45,006 nucleotides of DNA from Akkermansia muciniphila (GTDB lineage: Bacteria; Verrucomicrobiota; Verrucomicrobiia; Verrucomicrobiales; V1-33). A program made the position numbers and the translations under genes. Positions 34,315-44,961 of the stretch are shown in pieces. Where the stretch lies: assembly GCA_943333275.1 (NCBI GenBank), contig CALQSQ010000043.1, positions 1 to 45,006 of the forward strand. The letters are read 5' to 3'. Every line of letters starts with the position of its first letter. Position 1 is the stretch's first letter. Below the pieces are notes generated by a model. It did no database searches. It was given only the letters and a program-made list of their open reading frames with translations, and had not been told where the DNA came from.

Positions 34315-36438
34315 TCAGGGAGTGGTATTGGGCGGAGTCGGGGCTGGCGCGTTCGTGGACTGCACGGCCTTGAGGTCGGTGAGCCATTTGGTGATTTCGT
34401 TGATCTGGGAATCGATTTCCTTCTGGTAGTCGCCCCCGGATCGCAGCTTGGCGCGGGCTGGACGGTAAAATTCATCCAGTGCACGCTGACCGAGTTGGAT
34501 TTGCGTCGCCACATCACCGCTGGCCACCGCCCTTCGGATCAGATGCTGCCCGTATTGGAAATAAAGCAGGCGGGAGGCTTTGCCGTACTTGAAAGCCCGG
34601 CTGAACCATAGTTCGGCGGTCTCAAAATTCCGCCTCTCACTGTAGCAACTTCCCGCCTCCATGCAGATATAGGGGTTCTGGGGATAGAGCTTCCACGCGG
34701 ATCCCAGAAGATCGCCGGCCGCCCGCAGGAAACTCAGGCGCACGGTTTCATTGAGCTTCTTTTCCTTTTCATTCCGCGGGCGGTAATTCTCCTTAACGCG
34801 TTCTGACTCGTCCACATTGAGAAAGGCCTGGGTCACCAGCGCAGAGTAATTCAGGGGGTCCCTGGCGATGGCCTGCTGCAGGGCCGCCGTCCCTTCGTAA
34901 TAATTTTCCTGTTCGCGCATGCGCTCGCCCAGCTGCACCCCGCGCTCCGCGGCAAACCACTCCGGCCCCTGCAGCCAAAGAAATCCCCCACCCATCAGCG
35001 CCAGCCCGATCATCGCGGCGCGCAGAAATATTCCGCGACGCGGCACCAGAGGTTCGCCCTCCGCGTCCGTGACCATTTTCAGCGCCTCGCGGCCCGGATT
35101 GGCCAGCAGGCCAAGCAGCATGCCCGCCACAATGGCATTGGTGGCAATGTGCAGATTGAAATCCACCATGGAGTGCACGCCCAGCGCCACCAGCGCGCCC
35201 AGCGCACCAAGCGTCAGCCCCAATCGATCATCCCGCCGGTCATGGCCCGGTTCCTCGGCCAGGCGTTTCGAACGGTGCCATACAAAATGAACCCCATTGA
35301 TGAAATGCCCCGCGAATACCAGCAATCCCAGGATGCCGCCAATCGCGCCATAGTCCCCCAGCAATTGCATCCAATCGTTGTGCGCAAACACCGCATCCGT
35401 ATCCACATCCCCATACCAGGCCCACTTCTCGCGATCCAGGGTTCGCTGGGCGCGTTCCTCATATTCGAAACTGCGCGCTCCCGTGCCGTCGATCGGACGC
35501 TTCAGCCACTGCTCCCAGGCCAGTCCGCTGTAGGTGGAGCGCAGAGTCCATTCATCCGAATTCACAAGGTTGCCGTGCTGACGTTTGATCAGCATGTAGC
35601 TGGAAAGCACCATGCCCACCACCAGCAGCACCCCCGTCACCACGCCCACCACCAGCGTGGTGCGCACGGACTGTTTGCCGCGCCGCATCCGCGCCATCCA
35701 CCAGATCATCAGGATAAACAACGAACCTCCCAGCAGACACGCCTGTCCCGCCCGGCTCGTTGAGAGCACGGCACCCCAGAGGGCCAGCGCGTAGCAGGCC
35801 AGCGCGATCAGGCGGGCTGGTTTCCCCGCGCGGCTCATCAGGAAGAAACCCAGCGCCGGAAGCGCGGTCATTTCCAGAAGTCCGGCGAAATGATTCTCGC
35901 TGATGAAAAATCCGGTGGATTCCCCCGTGGTATAGCCCCGCTTTGATCCCGTCCATCCGAGCCAGGCGCCAAGATCCGGAAACACCGCTGCGAGCGCCCC
36001 GTGCGGCAATTTTTCCGTGGCCCCGGTTTTCCACTGCCAGACCGCCCAACCCGCATTGGCCACGAGCATAAGCAGCAACGTCGTCAATATCCACCGGCGC
36101 TGTTTCGTGGTTTCAAACTGGGTCACTACCAGAACATACGAAATGAATACCAGCACCGCCATGACGATGTCCGGCCGCGCCAGGTATTTAACCTCCGACA
36201 GGGACCCGCGCAGCACGATCCAACCAAAGAAAAACATCGCCAACCCCACACACCAGAGGCTCGCCCGACCATGGAATCCCCGCGCAATCGTGAACGCCCC
36301 CAGCACCGCCGCCCCGGCCAGCCCAAAGGCCCCCGGCCAGATCCCCCATAATCCGGAACTCCCCCCGAAGGCTGACAGCAGCCATGCAGCAACACTGACA
36401 ACGAGAAGCAGAAGGGAGAAATAAGGCTTGGCGAACAC
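34315..36438 (-). CDS. O-antigen ligase/polymerase-like membrane protein with C-terminal TPR region
   Basis: 707 residues from a GTG at 36438, immediately followed by the first membrane helix. About 11-12 membrane helices span residues 5-510. A large loop contains the Wzy_C/WaaL-type sequence STSRAGQA and, further on, FAHNDWMQLLGDYGAIG, the signature of the O-antigen ligase superfamily. The C-terminal part (about 515-690) is soluble and helical with TPR-like repeats (GTAALQQAIARDPLNYSAL, ETAELWFSRAFKYG). The family joins or polymerises lipid-linked glycans at the outer leaflet of the inner membrane. No neighbouring glycan cluster is seen; instead the MetE-like and UlaG-like genes follow. Confidence 0.88.
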   Translation of the reverse strand: MFAKPYFSLLLLVVSVAAWLLSAFGGSSGLWGIWPGAFGLAGAAVLGAFTIARGFHGRASLWCVGLAMFFFGWIVLRGSLSEVKYLARPDIVMAVLVFISYVLVVTQFETTKQRRWILTTLLLMLVANAGWAVWQWKTGATEKLPHGALAAVFPDLGAWLGWTGSKRGYTTGESTGFFISENHFAGLLEMTALPALGFFLMSRAGKPARLIALACYALALWGAVLSTSRAGQACLLGGSLFILMIWWMARMRRGKQSVRTTLVVGVVTGVLLVVGMVLSSYMLIKRQHGNLVNSDEWTLRSTYSGLAWEQWLKRPIDGTGARSFEYEERAQRTLDREKWAWYGDVDTDAVFAHNDWMQLLGDYGAIGGILGLLVFAGHFINGVHFVWHRSKRLAEEPGHDRRDDRLGLTLGALGALVALGVHSMVDFNLHIATNAIVAGMLLGLLANPGREALKMVTDAEGEPLVPRRGIFLRAAMIGLALMGGGFLWLQGPEWFAAERGVQLGERMREQENYYEGTAALQQAIARDPLNYSALVTQAFLNVDESERVKENYRPRNEKEKKLNETVRLSFLRAAGDLLGSAWKLYPQNPYICMEAGSCYSERRNFETAELWFSRAFKYGKASRLLYFQYGQHLIRRAVASGDVATQIQLGQRALDEFYRPARAKLRSGGDYQKEIDSQINEITKWLTDLKAVQSTNAPAPTPPNTTP

Positions 36439-36573
36439 GGGCCGAGCATAACGGAATTCCCCGGGCCAGCAAGAACGTTTGTCACGCAGGCCGGGGCCGA
36501 AATTGCCCGCAGTGCGAAAAGAGGTTGTGATTTCCCCCCGGTGGTTAGGCTGGAGCCGTCACGACTTCTGACC

Positions 36574-37491
36574 ATGAGCACTCCAAACCAATGGGATTTC
36601 CTCGACCACAACCTCATTTCGAGGTTGGGCCGTTTGGAATTCAGCGCCCGACAGCCAATGCTGGGAAGCGTGACGGGATTGCATCGCAGTGCCACGCGGG
36701 GATCCTCGGTGGAGTTTGCGGAGTATCGGAAATATGTGCCGGGGGATGATCCCAAGTTTATCGACTGGCGGGTGTTTGGCCGCACGGACCGGTTTTACAT
36801 GAAGGAGTTCGAAGCGGATACCAACCTCCGCTGCTATCTGGTCGTCGATACCAGTGCGTCCATGAAATATTCCTCGACCAAGGAAACGACGCGCTTTGAT
36901 ATCGCCCGCAAACTGGCCGGCACCATGGCACATCTCCTCTGCCACCAGGGGGATGCGGTGGGCCTTTGCCTCTTCGCGGACAAGGCGCTGCAGGACCTCA
37001 AGCCGAAACACACCACCACCCACCTCCGCACTATTTTCGACTCCCTCGGCCAGGCGAAACCACAGGGCGAATCCAACATCGTCGAGACGCTCCACGAGTT
37101 CGCCGAACGCATCAAAAAGCGGAGCCTCGTCATCATCATCTCTGATTTCCTCACCGAGCCCGCTCCGTTGCTGGAGTGCTTCAAGCATCTCAAATTCCAC
37201 AAGCACGACGTGGCCGCCTTCCATTTGCTGGACCGGCAGGAGTTTGCCTTCGACTTTAAACGGCCGGTTCGCTTCGTGGATCTGGAAACCGGCGGTGATC
37301 TCATCACGGATCCCTCCATCCTGCGGGACGCCTACCGCGAGGCGGTCACCACCTATCTGGAAACTTTGCAGCACGGGTGCCGGGGATTCGATGTGGATTA
37401 TCATCTCGCCTATCTGGATGGCGACATGGAGGAACTGCTCACCAATTTCCTGCTGCATCGCATCCGCCGCAGAAAAGGTACGGGCCGGTAG
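36574..37491 (+). CDS. DUF58 protein with vWA-type MIDAS
   Basis: 305 residues from ATG 36574. The DUF58 signature EYRKYVPGDDPKFIDWR is at 50-66, with the MIDAS motif DTSAS (92-96) of a von Willebrand A fold and a second conserved stretch LVIIISDFLTEP near residue 190. DUF58 proteins normally sit next to a MoxR AAA+ ATPase and BatA/BatB-type membrane proteins and are thought to act as chaperone-linked metal-dependent adaptors. Here the upstream gene is divergent and the downstream one is PqiA-like, so any MoxR partner lies elsewhere. Soluble, no signal peptide. Confidence 0.9.
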   Translation: MSTPNQWDFLDHNLISRLGRLEFSARQPMLGSVTGLHRSATRGSSVEFAEYRKYVPGDDPKFIDWRVFGRTDRFYMKEFEADTNLRCYLVVDTSASMKYSSTKETTRFDIARKLAGTMAHLLCHQGDAVGLCLFADKALQDLKPKHTTTHLRTIFDSLGQAKPQGESNIVETLHEFAERIKKRSLVIIISDFLTEPAPLLECFKHLKFHKHDVAAFHLLDRQEFAFDFKRPVRFVDLETGGDLITDPSILRDAYREAVTTYLETLQHGCRGFDVDYHLAYLDGDMEELLTNFLLHRIRRRKGTGR

Positions 37492-37504
37492 ACGCCGCTA
37501 TAAT
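37476..37504 (+). promoter_or_regulatory. Candidate promoter of the PqiA-like gene
   Basis: A perfect -10 box TATAAT at 37499-37504, 8 bases after the DUF58 stop and 71 bases before the PqiA-like start. The -35 position (37476-37481, AGGTAC) is poor. The short inverted repeat GGTTC/GAACC around 37526-37541 lies in the resulting leader. Confidence 0.33.
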
Positions 37505-37574
37505 TTCCAGGCGCGATTGTCTTTGGTTCGGACGGGAACCGGCGTATGGATCGGTGTCTCCATCATCATTGAAA

Positions 37575-38774
37575 ATGCATAAAGCGCGCTGGTCGGTCTT
37601 CTTCGCTCTCCTCGGTCTCACGGCCCTGATTCCGGCCTATTTCGTCCCCTCCATGCTCGTGGCCAATGCCGTGGACGGCAGTCGCTGGCTGTCCATTTGG
37701 ACCGGGATCACCACCTTCTGGCAGCGCGGGCATTATTTTCTGGCGGCCATCATCTTTTGTTTCAGCCTGGTGTTTCCGCTCGTGAAACTCGGCCTGTGTC
37801 TGCTCTGTGCCTCGGGAGCGAAATGGCTGCCGCTGCAGTGGCGTCGCCGCGTGCTGATGTTCACGGAATGGACGGGGAAGTATTCCATGCTCGACGTCTT
37901 CGTCATCGCCATGCTCATTTTACTGGTGAAGGTGGATGAGTTCATTCTCATGCTGCCGAGTCTGGGACTGTATCTTTTTTCCTTCGCGGTCCTTTGCTCC
38001 ATCGTGGCCAGCGGTCTGCTGCAGTCAGCTTATAAAAAGGAACAGGCGGTGATTGATTCCTCCGGTCCGGAGCCTCCATCGCCCCGCCGTCGCTGGATTT
38101 ATCTGCCCTGGGTGGTTGCCGGCGCCGCCCTCACGGCATGTGGGATCGCGCTCGTCTTTGCCAATCTTGGAGGAAAGGTGGACCGGTTGGTGGTGACCAA
38201 TCTGACGAAACGTCCCATCCCCCGGACCATGGAGAAACTCATCGGACTGCGGGAGCTGGGAAAGGCGGACCATGCTTTCTTCTCCCTGGATACCTGGACC
38301 AGACTCAAGGAGGCGCTGCAGGCTGCAACGACGGATGCGGGCTGGAGCAAGGCGGACGGGTTCATCTCGCTGCAAACGCACTCCGGACAGCAAATCACCA
38401 CCGCACTCCAGCCGCTCAATTTCGATGATTCGCAGCTCACGCTCGAATTCAAACTCCCCGCCCCGCTCACGCTCGCGGAAATCGGGCAGGTGGAGTTGCG
38501 GTCGCGTGTTGAATACATCGGCATGGTGCCGGTTGAATCCATGGAGGAACGCGTGACCGTGGCCAACGATGCCTTCCGCGCGTGGACGCCGGATTGGTAT
38601 GGACGTATTTTCAAATTCCGCTGGGAGGGACCTCCCAATCACGAATTCACCGCAGGCCTGATCGTCGGCTCACTTGGTCTCGCCGCCTTCTACTGGGCCG
38701 TCAGCGGCCTCGTCTTCGGCGGGCCCCTCCGCGGTGCTGTCGGTGACGGGAGTGTCGGCCAGCTTCAGGATTGA
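37575..38774 (+). CDS. PqiA-domain membrane protein with extra-membrane insert
   Basis: 399 residues from ATG 37575. The N-terminal half resembles one PqiA domain: about four membrane helices (8-30, 53-78, 104-120, 122-148) with FPLVKLGLCLLC and TGKYSMLDVFVIAMLI, characteristic of paraquat-inducible protein A. A fifth helix (about 175-197) leads into a soluble domain of about 165 residues (200-360), then a last helix (about 365-388). True PqiA carries two PqiA domains, so this is a half-size version with a different second part. PqiA is linked to envelope lipid homeostasis with MCE protein PqiB; no MCE gene is nearby. The last 105 bases overlap the convergent repeat-protein gene. Confidence 0.82.
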   Translation: MHKARWSVFFALLGLTALIPAYFVPSMLVANAVDGSRWLSIWTGITTFWQRGHYFLAAIIFCFSLVFPLVKLGLCLLCASGAKWLPLQWRRRVLMFTEWTGKYSMLDVFVIAMLILLVKVDEFILMLPSLGLYLFSFAVLCSIVASGLLQSAYKKEQAVIDSSGPEPPSPRRRWIYLPWVVAGAALTACGIALVFANLGGKVDRLVVTNLTKRPIPRTMEKLIGLRELGKADHAFFSLDTWTRLKEALQAATTDAGWSKADGFISLQTHSGQQITTALQPLNFDDSQLTLEFKLPAPLTLAEIGQVELRSRVEYIGMVPVESMEERVTVANDAFRAWTPDWYGRIFKFRWEGPPNHEFTAGLIVGSLGLAAFYWAVSGLVFGGPLRGAVGDGSVGQLQD

Positions 38775-39896
38775 AGCTTTGAAATTTGGATCCTTGCGGT
38801 AAAGCATTTCATAGACTGCCTGCCGCAGGCCGGGTTCCTTCGTGGCATTAAGCTGGTCGGGAAGGGAGTCGAGAAATCCAGCGCGGTCATTTTCCATCCA
38901 CGTTTCCATGGCGTAAATAATGGATTGCTGGCGCTGGGCAGGATCCGCGAGGGCTCTGGCCCAGAGCAGCGCGTCCTTCGGAGCGGTGTCAGCGGCCGAC
39001 TGAGCGAAGGCGGCGACGGCCGATTCATAAAACGGGCCCCCCGGCAGGGAATTCAACCAGCGGGAAACCTGCGGAGCATCGCGATTGCACCATGTGTTCA
39101 CCAGGCCTGCCACTCCCAGTGCGGGCGACTCCGGATGCCCCACCAACTCTCCCTGCAGCCAGGCGGCGGCTGCGGCGGGATCATTCACGGCCCAACCATC
39201 CAGCAGGGTGGGCAGCGCCTGTTTTTGATTTTCCTCCGGCAAAGTTTTCCACCACACGGCGGCTGCGGCGGGATTGCTCTCGCCCCACGATTGCGCCAGA
39301 CTTCCCTCCCCCACGAGTCGGTCCGCCAGCTCCGGCAGCGTGGCCACCCACTGGGCCGTGGCATCGGGTGCCGTATGCGCCCACACGCTGGCGACAGCTC
39401 CGAGGGCCCCCTGCAGCCCGCCCTGGGATAAATTTTTCGAGACCCAGACGGCGGCATCTTCCGGATGTTCCGCGGCCCATGTCTGACAAAGCGAAACTCC
39501 CGCGGCTTCGCGGAAATCTCCCGCTGGGAGTTGGCGAACGTACTCGGAGGCACCGACGGGATCAGTCGCGGCCCATTTGGCCATCAGGTCGTCCAATGCT
39601 TCGGCGGAGTCATCCAATGGTTGCTGGGACAAACTGATGGCCTGGGAGCGGAAGTCATTCGCCGGGATGGTCCCAGTCGCCCCGGCAGCCGCGACTTTTC
39701 CGGGATCGCTTTTCGCAACGTTTGCTTTGGGCTTGGACCGGCTCTCAATCAGGCCCGGCGCGGGGGCCACGGCCGGAGCGACCTCGGGCTCTGGCGTTTT
39801 GGAACACTGTCTGGGAATCACCACCATTCCCATCAGGCCCAGGCCTGCCGCCGCCAGAAAAATGATCAGGTGACGCCAACGATTTTCTGCAGGCAT
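38670..39896 (-). CDS. Secreted or anchored tandem-repeat (W-A-x-x-DP) protein
   Basis: 408 residues. A hydrophobic N-terminal segment (about 9-27) is a signal anchor. After a Pro/Ala/Lys linker, residues about 95-350 consist of about seven helical repeats of 30-37 residues. Their pattern is W-A-x(2)-D/H-P-x-A-A-x-W-(V/L)-x(2)-LP (for example KWAATDPVGASEYVRQLP, SWGESNPAAAAVWWKTLP, GWAVNDPAAAAAWLQGEL). This resembles a solenoid of SEL1/TPR type but with its own consensus. The C-terminus is an acidic tail. No function is known; protein binding in the periplasm is inferred. Its 3' end overlaps the PqiA-like gene tail-to-tail. The small (GT)n protein gene is upstream on the same strand. Confidence 0.8.
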   Translation of the reverse strand: MPAENRWRHLIIFLAAAGLGLMGMVVIPRQCSKTPEPEVAPAVAPAPGLIESRSKPKANVAKSDPGKVAAAGATGTIPANDFRSQAISLSQQPLDDSAEALDDLMAKWAATDPVGASEYVRQLPAGDFREAAGVSLCQTWAAEHPEDAAVWVSKNLSQGGLQGALGAVASVWAHTAPDATAQWVATLPELADRLVGEGSLAQSWGESNPAAAAVWWKTLPEENQKQALPTLLDGWAVNDPAAAAAWLQGELVGHPESPALGVAGLVNTWCNRDAPQVSRWLNSLPGGPFYESAVAAFAQSAADTAPKDALLWARALADPAQRQQSIIYAMETWMENDRAGFLDSLPDQLNATKEPGLRQAVYEMLYRKDPNFKASILKLADTPVTDSTAEGPAEDEAADGPVEGGETK

Positions 39897-39956
39897 GAAA
39901 TTGGATGGAAGGGAATTGGGCAGTGCGGCTGGCTCACCTACCCGGCGGAGGCGCGG

Positions 39957-40505
39957 TTATCGATTGGTTCGAGTCCGCTTGATGCGGCGCATGATCGTGT
40001 CGCTCTCATTGCCATTTTTATCCACGGCGCGAACCGAAATGTTCAAGTTGGATCCGCGCTTGAGCTTGAGCGTGAAGGCCCAGGTGTCAGCCCCAGTCGT
40101 GGCTGTGGTGCCAGTTCCAGTGGTGGTGCCGGGGATCAAGATGGCACTATGCCATTTTTTGCTACCTTGAACGCGGTATTCCACTCTTTCCAATCCTGCG
40201 AGGTCTACAGTGGCAGTCGTAGTGCCGGTTCCCGTCCCCGTCCCCGTCCCAGTGCCGGTCCCCGTCCCCGTCCCCGTCCCCGTCCCAGTTCCCGTGCCGG
40301 TTCCGGTGGTGGTTGATCCGGTTTGTTTTTGGTCCTGAGCCGTGCCGGAAAACGTGACTTTCTCAGAGGGAGCTTCCGTCCCCAAGGCTGGCAGCGTCCA
40401 AGCAATCGTCGGCCCAAGCGTGTCACGCTCGCCAGCTTGCAATGCCGTGGATGAAGTGAATTGGATCAAAGCCAGGGCTAGGAGCGGAAGGGAGGAAAAT
40501 TTCAT
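39957..40505 (-). CDS. Small secreted beta-sandwich protein with a Gly-Thr dipeptide tract
   Basis: 182 residues from ATG 40505. Signal peptide about 1-22. The mature chain contains two pieces of an Ig-like/fibronectin-like sandwich: an N-terminal IAWTLPAL...KVTFSGTAQD and a C-terminal VEYRVQGSKKWHSA...WAFTLKLKRGSNLNISVRAVDKNGN. They are separated by a run of about 15 Gly-Thr dipeptides, and a second short GTTTGTG lies further on. The tail is basic (RRIKRTRTNR). The tract is encoded by hexanucleotide repeats and may vary in length between strains. The pattern fits a domain of an adhesin or autotransporter-type protein, but the gene is short. Function unknown. It is followed by the repeat-protein gene. 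Confidence 0.75.
   Translation of the reverse strand: MKFSSLPLLALALIQFTSSTALQAGERDTLGPTIAWTLPALGTEAPSEKVTFSGTAQDQKQTGSTTTGTGTGTGTGTGTGTGTGTGTGTGTGTGTTTATVDLAGLERVEYRVQGSKKWHSAILIPGTTTGTGTTATTGADTWAFTLKLKRGSNLNISVRAVDKNGNESDTIMRRIKRTRTNR
40221..40312 (-). repeat. Hexanucleotide microsatellite encoding (Gly-Thr)n
   Basis: About 15 copies of a 6-base unit, plus-strand CCCGTC with variants CCAGTG, CCGGTC, CCAGTT and CCGGTT. Two uninterrupted runs are present, of three (40231-40248) and four or more units (40260-40283). It is in frame with the secreted protein gene and changes of copy number would keep the frame. Confidence 0.85.
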
Positions 40506-40589
40506 GGTTGATTCGGGAAATGGGAGATTTGAGGGACACATTAGACACATTTCGACTCCCTGACTAGAAAAACGTTCAATCTCGATTAA

Positions 40590-40595
40590 GGGAGG
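40590..40595 (+). promoter_or_regulatory. Strong Shine-Dalgarno site
   Basis: GGGAGG, 3 bases before the ATG at 40599. Worth noting because most other starts in this window lack a recognisable site; it fixes the start of the beta-lactamase-like gene. Confidence 0.6.
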
Positions 40596-40598
40596 AAA

Positions 40599-41684
40599 AT
40601 GCCCGACTTCTCCCCACTCGATGCTGCCTGTGTCCGCCTCGCCGACTGCCTGCCCGGCGGCGGGTTCGAGGTGGCTCTCTGGGGTTCGCAGGAAGCACTT
40701 TGGCAAACCCAACACAACTGGACCCAAAATGCGCTGGTCCCGGTCTGGAGCGCCACCAAAGGCCCCGCCGCCGCCACCATCCTGCTGCTGCTGGAGCAGG
40801 CCGGACTGGACCTCGCCACGCCCGTCAGCGACGTCTGGCCGGAGTTTCATCATGCGGTAAATTTCGCCCAACTTCTCTCCCACCAGGCCGGGTTGGCGGC
40901 CCCGGAGGGAAATCTGTCCATTTTCGACCACACCGCCGCCGCCCGCAGCCTCGCCGAACAGGCTCCAAACTGGCCACCCGGCTCGGCGCATGGATACCAT
41001 CCCCGCACGTTTGGATTCCTGTTGGATGAAATTTCCCTCCGACTGACAGGACATCGACTCGGGGCAAATTGGGATCGCCTGCTCAGGGAGCCTCATGATC
41101 TCGATTTCTTCATCGGCCTGCCTGAATCAGAATTTCCCAGAATGATGAAAGTGATCGCTGGCCGCCCCAGTGTCCGTCCCGACGAACGGGCGTTTTCCCA
41201 AGCCTACATGCAATCGCAAAGTCTGACCCGCCGGGCCTTTGATAGTTACCGCGGCCTCAATGCCACCTGGGAATTCAACCAGCCCGATGCCTGGCGGCTG
41301 GCGTCACCCGCCCTGGGCGGGGTGAGCAGTGCGCGGGGGCTGGCGAAATTTTACTCCCTGTTAAACAGCCCCGCCTTTTCCGAGAAAGTGCGCGGCTGGA
41401 TCCAGACGGAGCAGGTCAGCGGACCTGATCTCATCCTGCACACCGCCACCACGTTTACCGCAGGATTCCAAAATGACCCGCTGCACGCGGACGGCAGCAA
41501 AATCCGTTCACACTATGGCCCCTCCACGGCGGCCTTCGGTCATCCGGGGGCGGGAGGCAGCATCGGGCTCACGGACCCAACGTCCGGCCGCTCTTTCGGA
41601 TTGGTCTTAAACGTGATCGGCCCCGGAGTATTTCCCCGCGAGGAAATCCTGCAACTCGTGAACGCGGCCATGACGGCGGGGTAA
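40599..41684 (+). CDS. Class C beta-lactamase/EstB-like serine hydrolase
   Basis: 361 residues without a signal peptide, so probably cytoplasmic. Serine beta-lactamase fold: nucleophile and general base in S51-A-T-K54 (SxxK), Tyr133 in GSAHGYHP at the position of the YxN motif (here YHP, as in family VIII esterases) and HPGAGGS near residue 325 as the third, KTG-like element. The pattern fits EstB-type esterases rather than penicillin-resistance AmpC. Ester hydrolysis is therefore more likely than antibiotic resistance (inference). Length is usual for the group. The strong ribosome binding site at 40590-40595 supports this start. The DUF1549/DUF1553 gene begins 20 bases downstream. Confidence 0.88.
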   Translation: MPDFSPLDAACVRLADCLPGGGFEVALWGSQEALWQTQHNWTQNALVPVWSATKGPAAATILLLLEQAGLDLATPVSDVWPEFHHAVNFAQLLSHQAGLAAPEGNLSIFDHTAAARSLAEQAPNWPPGSAHGYHPRTFGFLLDEISLRLTGHRLGANWDRLLREPHDLDFFIGLPESEFPRMMKVIAGRPSVRPDERAFSQAYMQSQSLTRRAFDSYRGLNATWEFNQPDAWRLASPALGGVSSARGLAKFYSLLNSPAFSEKVRGWIQTEQVSGPDLILHTATTFTAGFQNDPLHADGSKIRSHYGPSTAAFGHPGAGGSIGLTDPTSGRSFGLVLNVIGPGVFPREEILQLVNAAMTAG

Positions 41685-41704
41685 GCCTGTCACATACTCC
41701 CCGG

Positions 41705-44377
<2,673 letters not shown>

Positions 44378-44613
44378 TCCGCAAATGCTCTGAGAAAAGG
44401 TGGGTTGGCACACGCAAGTATCGACGCAGTGTTTTAAATGTGCCGCTTTTGGCACACCGACCCCATTTCCACCCCATTTCCGCAACCCCATTTCCCATTT
44501 CCCCCCATTTCCACAACGCATGCGTGAGGCTCCGAGGAAAATGGTGGCTTCGGAAGCCAAGGTGAGTCAGGAGGATTTCATGAGAGAATCTTTGGAACAG
44601 CCTCAGCAACCTT
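44378..44613. other. Intergenic gap with hairpin and pyrimidine-rich repeat
   Basis: 236 bases. TGTGCC/GGCACA (44439-44444 and 44451-44456, loop GCTTTT) is a perfect 6-bp hairpin, followed on the minus strand by TTTAAAAC; it could weakly terminate the minus-strand membrane protein gene. A tandem repeat follows at 44461-44512. No gene is supported; protein frames through the repeat are low-complexity. Confidence 0.5.
44461..44512. repeat. CCCCATTTCC decamer repeat
   Basis: Five near-exact copies of CCCCATTTCC in 52 bases (44461-44470, 44472-44481, 44486-44495, about 44494-44502 sharing two bases, 44503-44512), separated by 0-4 bases. The spacing is irregular, at 10-14 bases. Confidence 0.75.
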
Positions 44614-44961
44614 TTATTTGTCAGTCTTTTTGTGGTTCGAATGCTCGAATCCTCGCTTGACGCCAGCGCAAAACCCATTCGCCCGCCCGGAGCTATATCC
44701 CGCCCTGTGTCCAAGCCAATACCCAAACGCCAAGGCCAGGGCGCACCATGTGACGATTCCCGGATCGTGTTTTTTCAGAAACGTCAACCAACTCACGCTT
44801 TCCTTGGTTATGGGAGAGGTGAACCAAATGCAGATTTTCCAAATTACCCAACCCATTCCCCCTAGCAGACCGATGCTTATAATCGTGATGAGTATATTAT
44901 TTGGAGTGCCCTCCTTGGGCTCCTCCTCCAAGTGGTCTTTGTCGTAGTTGTGCGTGTTCAT
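44614..44961 (-). CDS. Small two-pass membrane protein of unknown function
   Basis: 115 residues from ATG 44961. Two predicted membrane helices (about 23-47 and 69-88) joined by a 20-residue loop (TSPITKESVSWLTFLKKHDP). The N-terminus is acidic (DHLEEEPKEG) and the C-terminus basic (HSNHKKTDK). The glycine-rich end, HRAGYSSGRANGFCAG, follows the second helix. A purine-rich AAAGAA precedes the start. No family was recognised. Codon use looks plausible, but a small orphan gene near the window end cannot be excluded as spurious. Confidence 0.5.
   Translation of the reverse strand: MNTHNYDKDHLEEEPKEGTPNNILITIISIGLLGGMGWVIWKICIWFTSPITKESVSWLTFLKKHDPGIVTWCALALAFGYWLGHRAGYSSGRANGFCAGVKRGFEHSNHKKTDK

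Noticed and set aside
39963-39985. GGTTCGAGTCC, a tRNA T-loop-like sequence
   Set aside because: The flanking stem pairs only 3 of 5 bases, and no anticodon or D arm or acceptor stem can be built upstream. It lies in the 3' end of a protein gene.
40599-41684. Antibiotic resistance beta-lactamase
   Set aside because: No signal peptide, YHP instead of YxN and no KTG triad: it fits an EstB-type esterase better than AmpC.
44628-44655. GGTTCGAAT-like sequences resembling a tRNA T arm
   Set aside because: No cloverleaf could be formed; explained as part of the small membrane protein gene.
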